Assembly (NCBI GenBank): GCA_041653595.1
Contig: JBAZFB010000019.1
Span: 1 to 23,825 of the forward strand
Direction: 5' to 3'
DNA length: 23,825 bases
Origin: Candidatus Omnitrophota bacterium
Lineage (GTDB): Bacteria; Omnitrophota; Gorgyraeia; Pluralincolimonadales; Pluralincolimonadaceae
A program made the translations under genes and the position numbers. Of the stretch, positions 1-6,952 are shown one piece after another; positions within the stretch are counted from its first letter, which is position 1, and each line of letters starts with the position of its first letter. Under the pieces are notes generated by a model. It made no database searches. It was not told the DNA's origin and worked only from the letters and a program-made list of their open reading frames with translations.

Positions 1-245
1 ATCGAAGAGTCTTTTTTGTTGCGTGCGCTTGTCGCGCCGGGCTCGTCCATCCCGATCACTTCGGAGGCATGGTGTACCGTGACTCCGGTCGGGACTGAGC
101 CGGCCTTCGAAAGCTCCTCGTCTATCCTTGCCTTGTCTCCGACTATCACGACCTCAAAACCGTATTCTGTAGCGGCAAGGATCGCGCCCTCTACTACCAC
201 CTTAGGCGCGTAATCCCCTCCCATACCGTCAACGGCTATCCTCAT
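1..245 (-). CDS. plsX: PlsX, phosphate acyltransferase, N-terminal 81 residues (cut by window edge)
   Basis: PlsX makes acyl-phosphate from acyl-ACP, the first step of the PlsX/PlsY route to phosphatidic acid. Only the N-terminus lies in the window. It opens MRIAVDGMGGDYAPK, the PlsX signature beginning, followed by a Rossmann-like strand (VVIVGDKARI) and the family segment HASEVIGMDEPG. The ATG at 245 overlaps the TGA of rpmF (ATGA), so the two genes are translationally coupled. The order yceD-rpmF-plsX is the common bacterial arrangement and supports the call. The reading frame is open to base 1, and nothing suggests truncation other than the window end. Similarity to the family is seen by eye from remembered sequences. 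Confidence 0.95.
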   Translation of the reverse strand, partial: MRIAVDGMGGDYAPKVVVEGAILAATEYGFEVVIVGDKARIDEELSKAGSVPTGVTVHHASEVIGMDEPGATSARNKKDSS

Positions 246-439
246 TTCTTCTTCACTTCCTTAGTCTTGATGTTGATGACCTTGCGCCCCTTATAGTATC
301 CGCAGCTCGGGCATATCTGATGCGGTCTTACGGGCGCGAAACACTGCGGGCATTTAGTGACCTCGGGGGTAACCAGCACCTGGTGCGTGCGCGATTTATC
401 GCGCCTCATTTTGGAATGTTTTCTTTTTGGTAGTGCCAT
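242..439 (-). CDS. rpmF: 50S ribosomal protein L32, zinc-ribbon form
   Basis: This 65-residue protein has the L32 opening MALPKRKHSKMRRDKSRTH, which contacts 23S rRNA, and two CxxC pairs (CPQC near residue 31 and CPSC near residue 44) that form the zinc ribbon. The C-terminus is lysine-rich, as usual for L32. An AAGGAG ribosome binding site sits about 8 bases before the ATG. It lies 15 bp after yceD and overlaps plsX by 4 bp, the conserved yceD-rpmF-plsX order that links ribosome and membrane-lipid synthesis. Length and motifs are normal for the family. Confidence 0.97.
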   Translation of the reverse strand: MALPKRKHSKMRRDKSRTHQVLVTPEVTKCPQCFAPVRPHQICPSCGYYKGRKVINIKTKEVKKK

Positions 440-454
440 TTATTTACTCCTTCT

Positions 455-901
455 TTAGTTGCCGCTTTTCTCTATCCGGTTCCATCTCTGCACGTCTGTC
501 TTGTGGCCGCAGCTGCCCTCGTTCAAGTTCTTGCCGCAGGCCTGGCATAGTCCCTTGCAGCCGTCCTTGCATAACGGCTTGACAGGGTATTCAAGTATTA
601 TCTCCGAGCGTATATCGTCGGTGAGGTCCAGGGTCGTCTTTCCCTTTAAGTCATAACTGAAATCGAAATCCTTTTTGAAATCTACGGTGTAGGAAGAAAG
701 GCAGCGGCTGCATACCGCCTCGATCCTGCCGCTCGCGGAGACATGCACGTATGCCTCGTCCTTATCCCTGCCTATAAAAACGGAAAGGGATACCGGCGTG
801 ACGAATTTCAGGTCGTCCCGCGCCAGGTCCAATTCCGAGGCGTTTTGCTTTTCCTCGATAGCGAGCCCTTCATTCGGGATGTCGTTTATCTTTATCTTCA
901 T
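455..901 (-). CDS. yceD: YceD/DUF177 family protein
   Basis: This 148-residue protein of the YceD (DUF177) family is almost always encoded just before rpmF. In plants and bacteria the family has been linked to 23S rRNA accumulation. Visible hallmarks are a CSRC pair near residue 89 and the cysteine-rich C-terminal stretch CKDGCKGLCQACGKNLNEGS followed by a further Cys, which is the strongest family signature and probably binds zinc. The middle is acidic and strand-rich. Its ATG at 901 overlaps the coaD stop (ATGA), so translation is coupled. The exact biochemical role in this organism is unknown. Confidence 0.92.
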   Translation of the reverse strand: MKIKINDIPNEGLAIEEKQNASELDLARDDLKFVTPVSLSVFIGRDKDEAYVHVSASGRIEAVCSRCLSSYTVDFKKDFDFSYDLKGKTTLDLTDDIRSEIILEYPVKPLCKDGCKGLCQACGKNLNEGSCGHKTDVQRWNRIEKSGN

Positions 902-1377
902 CTTGATTTTTGCGCCAGCGCCTTGGCGACGAAAGGCGGGACAAAGCTCTTTACGTCGGCCCCGAGCGCGAACGCTTCCTTTATAAGTTTTGACGAAAGG
1001 TAAGAATAGGATTCGGAGGGCATCATGAATATCGTCTCGATATCCTGTGCCAGTTTCCTGTTGGTCAAGGCCATCTGGAACTCGTATTCGAAATCCGACA
1101 GCATCCTCATGCCCCGGATCATGACCCTTGAGCCCTTGCCCCTTACGTAATCGACGGCCAGGCCGCCGAAATCCTCGATGACAACGCCCCTCATGCCCCT
1201 GGTCGCCTTCTTGAGCATCGCTATCCGCTCATCCACGCTGAAGAGGGGTTCTTTTTCCGCGTTGTGCGCGACCGCGATTATAACGGTATCAAAGATCTTG
1301 AGCGCTCTCTTTATAAGGTCTATGTGGCCGTAAGTTACGGGGTCAAAAGTCCCCGGGTAGACCGCTTTTCTCTTCAT
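898..1377 (-). CDS. coaD: Phosphopantetheine adenylyltransferase (PPAT)
   Basis: CoaD transfers AMP from ATP to 4'-phosphopantetheine, the penultimate step of coenzyme A synthesis. The 159-residue length is typical of the family. The N-terminus AVYPGTFDPVTYGH carries the TxGH nucleotidyltransferase motif. VMIRGMRMLSDFEYEFQMA is the phosphopantetheine-binding loop. The C-terminal SYSYLSSKLIKE matches the family segment usually written YSxxSSxLVKE. The start codon shares one base with the rsmD stop (TAATG), and the stop overlaps the yceD start by 4 bp. The rsmD-coaD pairing is very common in bacteria. No key residue appears to be missing. Confidence 0.97.
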   Translation of the reverse strand: MKRKAVYPGTFDPVTYGHIDLIKRALKIFDTVIIAVAHNAEKEPLFSVDERIAMLKKATRGMRGVVIEDFGGLAVDYVRGKGSRVMIRGMRMLSDFEYEFQMALTNRKLAQDIETIFMMPSESYSYLSSKLIKEAFALGADVKSFVPPFVAKALAQKSR

Positions 1378-1997
1378 TATTTGGTTTGGCCCTTACAGTA
1401 AAAAGAAACCAGCGTGTCGCCGTACCTTGCGGTACGAAAGAGCCTCAGACCCCCGCTTGAATCGGGTAACAGGTCATGCTTGGAATGCTCTATAACCGCT
1501 ACGCCAGTTTCGGATAATATATCACAATCGGCCAGTAATGACAAGGTTTTTTTGGCGATCTCCTTATAGTAGGGCGGATCCATGAAGATAATGTCGAATT
1601 TGGCGCGTTCCCCGTAAAGCCTCCGGACGGCCGCCTGGAAATCCGCGCAAATGACCCCGGTCTGCCCCGCCCCGCCCGGGAGAAGCCCCACACTTTCTCG
1701 AAAGTGTGGGACAAGCCCCGCACCTTCATGAAAGTGCGGGACGAGGGCCTCTATGTTCTCTTTTATCGCCTTTATTGAGGCGCGGTTGTTGTCCGCAAAT
1801 ATGCAGGAGGCAGCGCCGCGGCTCAAGGCCTCCAGGCCAATGGCCCCGGAACCGGCAAAAAGGTCTAGCGCCTTCGCTCCCTCCACCGCCTCTCCCAGAA
1901 TATCGAAAATGGCCTTGCGGACGTTATCAAGGGTGGGCCTTATGCCGCCCGGCGCCTTGATCATCCTGCTCCTGAAGATGCCGCTTGTTATACGCAT
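1377..1997 (-). CDS. rsmD: RsmD, 16S rRNA (guanine966-N2)-methyltransferase, with an in-frame repeat insertion
   Basis: RsmD methylates G966 of 16S rRNA in the small subunit using S-adenosylmethionine. This 206-residue protein starts MRITSGIFRSRMIKAP and carries the SAM-binding motif I (LDLFAGSGAIGLEALSRGA, residues 45-63) and the catalytic DPPY (residues 140-143). Compared with the family it has about 28 extra residues (roughly 86-113) between the second strand and the GVICAD strand. That insertion contains two copies of a decapeptide (VPHFHEGAGL and VPHFRESVGL), encoded by a tandem palindromic DNA repeat at 1683-1742. The insertion falls on a loop, so activity is probably kept. The gene lies 1 bp after recG and is fused by a one-base overlap to coaD. 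Confidence 0.93.
   Translation of the reverse strand: MRITSGIFRSRMIKAPGGIRPTLDNVRKAIFDILGEAVEGAKALDLFAGSGAIGLEALSRGAASCIFADNNRASIKAIKENIEALVPHFHEGAGLVPHFRESVGLLPGGAGQTGVICADFQAAVRRLYGERAKFDIIFMDPPYYKEIAKKTLSLLADCDILSETGVAVIEHSKHDLLPDSSGGLRLFRTARYGDTLVSFYCKGQTK
1683..1742. repeat. Tandem 30-bp palindromic repeat inside rsmD
   Basis: Two adjacent 30-bp units (1683-1712 and 1713-1742) share the pattern AAGCCCCRCAC, YTTC, a two-base centre, GAAAGTG, YGGGAC. Each unit is itself a near-perfect inverted repeat able to form a stem of about 10 bp. The units differ by a compensating pair: CCCACAC with GTGTGGG in the first and CCCGCAC with GTGCGGG in the second. The hairpin is therefore preserved while the sequence has changed. 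The units are read in frame as decapeptides in RsmD. The GC-rich stretch at about 1656-1682 belongs to the same insertion. This resembles the known class of palindromic elements that insert into protein genes, for example those of Rickettsia. Confidence 0.85.
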
Positions 1998-1998
1998 A

Positions 1999-4098
1999 TC
2001 ACGCCTTGAGCTCCGTCTTCCCGGAGAACTTACGCCTGATGATATCCCTGATCTGCCTGTGCCCGGGCGCCTTAAGCTCGGGATCGCCTCTCACGAGGTC
2101 GAACGCCTCCTTGCGCGCTGCCTCAAGCTGTTTTACGTTCGCAACAAGGTTGGCGTAGCGCAATTCCGGAAGCCCGTGCTGTCTTGTCCCGAAGAACTGG
2201 CCCGGCCCGCGCAGTTGTAAATCCTCTTCCGCGATATTAAATCCGCTGGTCGTGCCGATAAGGGCTTTGAGCCGCTTCTTCGCCTCTTCAGATTCGGTAT
2301 CGGAGAGTAAAATGCAATAAGAGCGCTGGTTGCCTCTTCCTATCCTCCCCCGCAATTGGTGGAGCTGGCTCAACCCGAACCTCTCGGGATTCTCGACTAG
2401 CATCACCGAGACATTGGGGTTATCGATGCCGACCTCTATGACCGTCGTCGATACGAGGATCTGCGCCTTGCCGGATTTGAAATCAGCCATCACGCGTTCT
2501 TTCTTCTCGCTATCGAGCCTGCCGTGGACCAAGCCGACCTTAAATTGCGGGAAGACCTCTTTTTTGAATTTTTCATACATATCGGCCGCGGCCTTAAGGT
2601 CTTCTTTCTTGCCCTTTTCTATCAACGGATAGACTATGAACGCCTGGCTTCCGGCAGCGACTTCCTGGGCGATAAATTTATATATCCCCTCGCGCCTCTG
2701 CTCCCCGACCCAATAGGCCTTGGGAGGTATGCGCCCCTTAGGCATTTCGTCGAGTATGGAGAGATCGAGGTCGCCGTATAATGTCATCGCGAGCGTCCGC
2801 GGTATCGGCGTGGCGGTCATGAAAAGCATGTCGGGGTTAAAACCTTTTTGCTTCAACTGGACCCGCTGGTCGACGCCGAACTTATGCTGTTCGTCTATCG
2901 CGGCCAGGCCCAGGTCCTTGAATTTTACACCTTCCTGGATGAGGGCGTGGGTACCTATCACTATGTTCGCCCGGCCCTCTTCTATGAGGCGTTTCGCCTC
3001 GTCGCGCGCCTCATCTACGACGCTGTTCGTAAGTATGATGATATTTATGCCGAGCGGGCTGAGCAATTTGTTGAGGTTCATGAAATGCTGCTGGGCGAGT
3101 ATCTCGGTCGGCGCCATAAGCACTCCCTGATAGCCATTCGATACGGTCAGGACGAGCGCATACGCCGCGACTATCGTCTTTCCGGAGCCGACGTCGCCCT
3201 CTAGCAGGCGATTCATCGGCTTCGTGCTGGCCATATCCTTCTCGATGTCGGCTATAGCTTTCATCTGGGCGCCGGTCAGATTGAACGGGATCACCTCTTT
3301 GAAAGATTCCAGAAGTTCCCCCCCGACCTTATGCGCGACTCCGTCATCCGACCCCTTTATCCTGGCCTTCCTCTGCGCGAGCGCGGCCTGCAGGGCGAAA
3401 AATTCATCGAAGACGATGCGCTCATACGCGGTTTTGCGAAGGGCCTCGCTTTTCGGAAAATGGATGTTGAAGAGCGCCTCTTTCAATTCCGGCAGGCCAT
3501 TCCTCGCCCTTATCCCGGCGGGAAGAAACTCCTCCACCTCGTCGAGATACCTGTCGAGCAGGTTCTTGATGACCGAGCGCATCCCCCTCTGGCTTATCCC
3601 CTCCGTCAGTGGGTATATCGGGACAATCCTCCCTGTGTGTATCATCTCTTCGCCGTCGTCTTTTATTATCTCGAACTCGGGGTTCGTTATCTGTATATCC
3701 TTGTACCTCTCGACCTTGCCGTAAAGGACCACCTTGTCGCCGGATTTGAACATCTTCTGCATATATGGCTGGTTGAACCAGACCGCGTAGATGACCCCGG
3801 TATCGTCGCCCACCGCCATCTTAAATAACGCCAACCCCTTTCCCCGGCGCAAACCCGCGGTCAGGACCTCGCCCCTTATCGTGGAATACTCTCCTATTTT
3901 GACCTTATTTATCGTATTAAAACGGCTGCGGTCCTCATAGCGGCGCGGAAAATGGTAGAGCAGGTCCTCGACGGTCCCTATATCGAGGCGCGCGAGTATC
4001 TCGGCCCTCGCCGGCCCGACGCCCTTCACATACCGCACCGGGATCTCATTTAAAGGCTGATTTTTGGTGTTGATGTTTTTGTCCGCTTGTGTTATCAT
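1999..4098 (-). CDS. recG: ATP-dependent DNA helicase RecG
   Basis: RecG is a branched-DNA translocase that regresses stalled replication forks and processes recombination intermediates. At 699 residues it has normal length. Order of parts: an N-terminal helical region with an HhH-like VKGVGPARAEIL (residues 24-35), the wedge OB fold (about 60-150), Walker A GDVGSGKT (301-308), the Walker B variant DEQH (402-405, typical of RecG), TATPIPRT, and the C-terminal helicase lobe with QLRGRIGRG and the terminal TRQHG segment. The ATG at 4098 is preceded by AGGGG. It starts the leftward operon recG-rsmD-coaD-yceD-rpmF-plsX and is divergent from rpmB only 33 bp away. No odd residues seen. Confidence 0.97.
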   Translation of the reverse strand: MITQADKNINTKNQPLNEIPVRYVKGVGPARAEILARLDIGTVEDLLYHFPRRYEDRSRFNTINKVKIGEYSTIRGEVLTAGLRRGKGLALFKMAVGDDTGVIYAVWFNQPYMQKMFKSGDKVVLYGKVERYKDIQITNPEFEIIKDDGEEMIHTGRIVPIYPLTEGISQRGMRSVIKNLLDRYLDEVEEFLPAGIRARNGLPELKEALFNIHFPKSEALRKTAYERIVFDEFFALQAALAQRKARIKGSDDGVAHKVGGELLESFKEVIPFNLTGAQMKAIADIEKDMASTKPMNRLLEGDVGSGKTIVAAYALVLTVSNGYQGVLMAPTEILAQQHFMNLNKLLSPLGINIIILTNSVVDEARDEAKRLIEEGRANIVIGTHALIQEGVKFKDLGLAAIDEQHKFGVDQRVQLKQKGFNPDMLFMTATPIPRTLAMTLYGDLDLSILDEMPKGRIPPKAYWVGEQRREGIYKFIAQEVAAGSQAFIVYPLIEKGKKEDLKAAADMYEKFKKEVFPQFKVGLVHGRLDSEKKERVMADFKSGKAQILVSTTVIEVGIDNPNVSVMLVENPERFGLSQLHQLRGRIGRGNQRSYCILLSDTESEEAKKRLKALIGTTSGFNIAEEDLQLRGPGQFFGTRQHGLPELRYANLVANVKQLEAARKEAFDLVRGDPELKAPGHRQIRDIIRRKFSGKTELKA
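4070..4098 (+). promoter_or_regulatory. Candidate sigma70-type promoter for rpmB
   Basis: TTGATG (4070-4075) and TATCAT (4093-4098) are separated by 17 bp, placing transcription start near 4105. That gives a leader of about 27 bases containing AGGAGG (4121-4126), five bases before the rpmB ATG at 4132. The elements lie inside the first codons of recG, so they overlap the divergent gene. Predicted by eye; no transcription data. Confidence 0.5.
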
Positions 4099-4109
4099 TA
4101 TACCCCTAA

Positions 4110-4138
4110 ATAATACTTCAAGGAGGAAGTCATGTCAA
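4110..4138 (-). promoter_or_regulatory. Candidate sigma70-type promoter for recG
   Basis: Read on the minus strand, TTGACA (4138-4133) and TATTAT (4115-4110) are 17 bp apart. Start would be near 4103, only about five bases before the recG ATG at 4098. The -35 box overlaps the first codons of rpmB. The -10 box lies between the rpmB start point and its ribosome binding site, so the two promoters cannot easily be occupied together. Confidence 0.5.
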
Positions 4139-4359
4139 AGGTATGCGATATATGCGGCAAAGGCAAGATGGCGGGTAAGGCCATCAAACGCCGCGGTATG
4201 GCCAAGAAGGACGGCGGTGTCGGCCAGAAGATAACGGGCAGAAGCATAAGGCGTTTCGCCCCTAATCTACAAAGGATAAAGGTAAATCTGAAAGGCGTCA
4301 TCAAGACCCTCAAAGTCTGCACTGCTTGCATCAGGTCGGGTAAAATAGTTAAGGCATAG
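4132..4359 (+). CDS. rpmB: 50S ribosomal protein L28, zinc-binding form
   Basis: L28 is a small protein of the large ribosomal subunit. The 75-residue product begins MSKVCDICGKGKMAGKAIKRRGMAKK and ends with LKVCTACIRSGKIVKA. The CDIC and CTAC pairs form the zinc site of the cysteine-containing L28 type. The IRRFAPNLQRIKV core is typical. AGGAGG lies five bases before the ATG, one of the strongest ribosome binding sites in the window. It is the only plus-strand gene here, a single-gene unit between a divergent recG and a convergent recJ, with hairpins directly after its stop. Confidence 0.97.
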   Translation: MSKVCDICGKGKMAGKAIKRRGMAKKDGGVGQKITGRSIRRFAPNLQRIKVNLKGVIKTLKVCTACIRSGKIVKA

Positions 4360-4402
4360 CCCCCGCAAGGGGCTTAATTAAACTTCAGGTCCCTTGGGAC
4401 CT
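4358..4402. terminator. Two-hairpin, probably bidirectional terminator between rpmB and recJ
   Basis: The first hairpin is AGCCCC (4358-4363) with GGGGCT (4369-4374). The second is AGGTCC (4387-4392) with GGACCT (4397-4402) around a four-base loop. Both are followed by AT-rich TTAATTAAA rather than a clean T run, so efficiency is uncertain. They occupy the 42 bp between the convergent stops of rpmB and recJ, which is where a shared terminator is expected. Confidence 0.5.
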
Positions 4403-4420
4403 TAATTAAACTTCAGGTCC
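4373..4420. repeat. 20-bp direct repeat, duplicated 3' end of recJ
   Basis: CTTAATTAAACTTCAGGTCC occurs at 4373-4392 and again at 4401-4420, a 28-bp period. The right copy encodes the last codons and stop of recJ. The left copy is the same sequence repeated downstream of the gene and supplies one arm of the second terminator hairpin. It looks like a small tandem duplication. Confidence 0.85.
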
Positions 4421-6084
4421 TTAAGCTGCAGTTGTATCGATTCCTGCCCCTGCCATACATTTATCGAAGGCGTAAAAGCGAGATCGAAGACCAGCGAGGC
4501 GGAATCGAGTTTATAATCAAGGGCTTTCTTGAAACCGACCGCCTCGTAAGTCAGTTCCCCGTCCGTCACCCATATCTTGAGCGTATTATAGTTTAGTATC
4601 TTCGGCTTCGCTTTAAGCGACAGCCCCTTCACCGCGAAGACGGGTTTGCGGTTGCCTACCCCGAACGGCTCAAGCAGCTCCAATTCTTTGAGGAATTTCC
4701 TGGTGATATCCTTAAGCGATATCCATGCGTCTATCTCGAGTCGAGGGACCAGGTCCAGGGGCTGTAGGACCTCGTGCGCAACGGCGTTCAAGCTGTCGCG
4801 GAAGGCGTCTATATTTTCCTTGGAAATGGTTATGCCGGCCGCGTGCTCGTGCCCGCCGAACTCGATCAGGTGCTCCTTGCATTTCGTAAGCGCGTCGAAG
4901 AGGTGGAAGTTCCTTATCGAACGCCCGGACCCCTTCCCTGTATTTTCGTTGAACGCGACCAGTATCGTCGGCCTGTAGAATTTCTCGACTATGCGCGAGG
5001 CGACTATGCCTATCACGCCGGGATGCCATTTATCTCCGTGCAGGACTATGACCCTGTGCTCCTTGAAATTCACTTCGCGCTCGACCTTCGAGACCGCCTC
5101 TTTAAGTATCGCCGCCTCCATCGCCTGCCGCTCGCGGTTGCTCTTATCGAGCTCCTCGGCGAGTTTTTTCGCCTCTTCTTTATCGTCTGTCAGGAGCAAT
5201 TTCAGCGAATGCATCGACGAATTCATCCTGCCCGAGGCGTTCAACCGCGGCCCCAGGATGAATCCCACAGTCTCGGTATAAAATTCCTTCTTCTTCCCTA
5301 TCCCGGCTACTTCCATGAGCGCCCTTAAGCCCGCCCTCTGCGTCTTCGCCAGGTACTTGAGGCCGTGTTTTACCAGTATCCTGTTCTCACCGGTAAGCGG
5401 GGCGACATCGGATATCGTACCGAGCGCCACCAAGTCGAGGTCTTCTTCACTGCTCCAACCTAATGCTTGCGTTAATTTATATACAAGGCCGACGCTGGCG
5501 AGATGTTTATAGGGATAGCCGCAACCCGGCGCGAACGGGTCCAGTATCGCTAATGCCTCAGGCAGGTTGCCTTTTACGGGCTGGTGGTGATCGATGATTA
5601 TGGAGTCTATGTGATGCTTATTTAAGAAATCTACCTCTTCGGCAGCAGTGATCCCGCAGTCGACCGCGATGACAAGTTTCACGCCGTCCTTACGCGCGGT
5701 CTCAAGCGCTTCAAGATTAAGGCCGTACCCCTCCTTTACGCGGTCAGGGATATAATTGTGTACGTGGGCGCCGTATCTTTTCAGCGTCGCATACAACAGC
5801 GCCGTGGCTGTCAGGCCGTCGACGTCGTAATCGCCGTAAACGAGGATGCGCTCCTTATTTTCTACGGCGGATCTTATCCGCGCGGCCGCTTTCTCCATGT
5901 CCTTGAAAAGGAAAGGGTCGTGGAGCGATGAGAGGCCGCACGAGAGGAAACTGCGGGCTTCCTGCGGGTTATTTACGCTTCTTTTTATAAGCAGGCGGGC
6001 GAGGACAGGCGATATACCCAGCGCCTCGGCAAGGCCGGCGCCGGCGCTGTCGTCTAACGATTCCATCTCCCATGCCTTTTGCAT
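4402..6084 (-). CDS. recJ: Single-stranded-DNA-specific exonuclease RecJ
   Basis: RecJ degrades single-stranded DNA 5' to 3' in recombination and mismatch repair, using a two-metal DHH phosphoesterase core. The 560-residue length fits the family. Seen in order: DYDVDG (85-90, motif I), VDCGITA near 141, DHH (165-167, motif III), LVALGTISDVAPL (motif IV), then the DHHA1 region with GHEHAAGITI and a C-terminal OB-type domain (FGVGNRKPVF). The ATG at 6084 follows the cation transporter stop by one base, making it the last gene of the operon started at yebC. Together with RuvABC and RecG it gives the window a recombination-repair theme. The 3' end is duplicated just downstream. Confidence 0.97.
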   Translation of the reverse strand: MQKAWEMESLDDSAGAGLAEALGISPVLARLLIKRSVNNPQEARSFLSCGLSSLHDPFLFKDMEKAAARIRSAVENKERILVYGDYDVDGLTATALLYATLKRYGAHVHNYIPDRVKEGYGLNLEALETARKDGVKLVIAVDCGITAAEEVDFLNKHHIDSIIIDHHQPVKGNLPEALAILDPFAPGCGYPYKHLASVGLVYKLTQALGWSSEEDLDLVALGTISDVAPLTGENRILVKHGLKYLAKTQRAGLRALMEVAGIGKKKEFYTETVGFILGPRLNASGRMNSSMHSLKLLLTDDKEEAKKLAEELDKSNRERQAMEAAILKEAVSKVEREVNFKEHRVIVLHGDKWHPGVIGIVASRIVEKFYRPTILVAFNENTGKGSGRSIRNFHLFDALTKCKEHLIEFGGHEHAAGITISKENIDAFRDSLNAVAHEVLQPLDLVPRLEIDAWISLKDITRKFLKELELLEPFGVGNRKPVFAVKGLSLKAKPKILNYNTLKIWVTDGELTYEAVGFKKALDYKLDSASLVFDLAFTPSINVWQGQESIQLQLKDLKFN

Positions 6085-6085
6085 A

Positions 6086-6952
6086 TCAGGCGGGCTCTAT
6101 ATGGACTATCACATCCGTGACGCCGGGGAATTTTTCGCGAATGCGCTTCTCGATGGTGGTAGACAGGTCGTGGGCCTTCCCGACAGGCATGTTCTTATCC
6201 ACCGTCACGTGGAGGTCGACATGGATATCATCGGAGCGGCCGCGCGTCCTTATGCGGTGGCAGCCGACTATCTCCTTTATATCGGATAGCGCGTCGCATA
6301 TATTCTGCACTTCGATGACCGCGTAATCGGTAAGGACCTTTGAGCTCTCCATGAGTATCCTGACCCCGATATACGCGATCAACAGCGATATTATTATGCC
6401 TGCGATGACGTCTATGATGGGAAGCCCCATCCTGACGCTGACCAGGCTGATCACGACCGTGATGGAAGTAAAGATGTCCGAACCCGTGTGCATGGCATCA
6501 GCCACTAGGAAATCGCTGCCCAGCTGCTTTCCTCTTCTATATTCATATCTCATCACGCCGATATTGACTGCCAGGGTCACGCCCATCACGACGAAGCTGC
6601 CCCAATTCGCCGTGGGGTTGATAAGCTCCTGGTGAACCAGCCTGTGCAGGGATGCGGTTATGAGCTTGAAGGCTATAAAGAAGAGCGCCACCGCGATGGC
6701 CATCGAGGCGAGGGTCTCATACTTGCCGTGGCCGTAAGGATGTCCGATATCCCTGGGCCGCGACGCCACCGCTATCCCGATCAGGCCGATTATATTCGAT
6801 GACCCGTCCGAGAGCGAATGGAAACCGTCCGAGGTCATGGCCAGGGATTGCGTCAGGAGGCCGTATATGATCTTGGCCGCGGCCACTCCCCAGTTAAGTA
6901 CGAGTATCCAGATAAGGATATTTCTTATCTGTATATACCTATTATTTCCCAA
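6086..6952 (-). CDS. Cation diffusion facilitator family transporter
   Basis: This is an inner-membrane divalent-metal/proton antiporter of the CDF (YiiP/FieF, CzcD) family. It has about six membrane segments, the metal-site pattern H45xxxD49 in the second segment (TSDGFHSLSD), a matching H155xxxD159 (DAMHTGSD), the CDF signature RPRDIGHPYGHGKYE, and a cytoplasmic ferredoxin-like C-terminal domain (HVDLHVTVDKNMPVGKAHDL). I chose the TTG at 6952: GAGGA lies a suitable distance upstream and the product is 288 residues, normal for CDFs. A more upstream TTG at 7027 would overlap secDF by 86 bp and adds unrelated residues. With TTG at 6952 it overlaps the secDF stop by 11 bp. The metal (Zn, Fe, Mn) cannot be told from sequence alone. 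Confidence 0.88.
   Translation of the reverse strand: MGNNRYIQIRNILIWILVLNWGVAAAKIIYGLLTQSLAMTSDGFHSLSDGSSNIIGLIGIAVASRPRDIGHPYGHGKYETLASMAIAVALFFIAFKLITASLHRLVHQELINPTANWGSFVVMGVTLAVNIGVMRYEYRRGKQLGSDFLVADAMHTGSDIFTSITVVISLVSVRMGLPIIDVIAGIIISLLIAYIGVRILMESSKVLTDYAVIEVQNICDALSDIKEIVGCHRIRTRGRSDDIHVDLHVTVDKNMPVGKAHDLSTTIEKRIREKFPGVTDVIVHIEPA

Noticed and set aside
1683..1742. Terminator or attenuator inside rsmD
   Set aside because: The hairpins have no following T run on either strand and are read through in frame; a repeat element is the better explanation.
3331..3828. Long plus-strand open frames across recG, tgt, fusA-like and secDF (100-397 codons)
   Set aside because: They lie antisense to strong minus-strand genes, have no family features or ribosome binding sites, and are expected in GC-biased codon usage.
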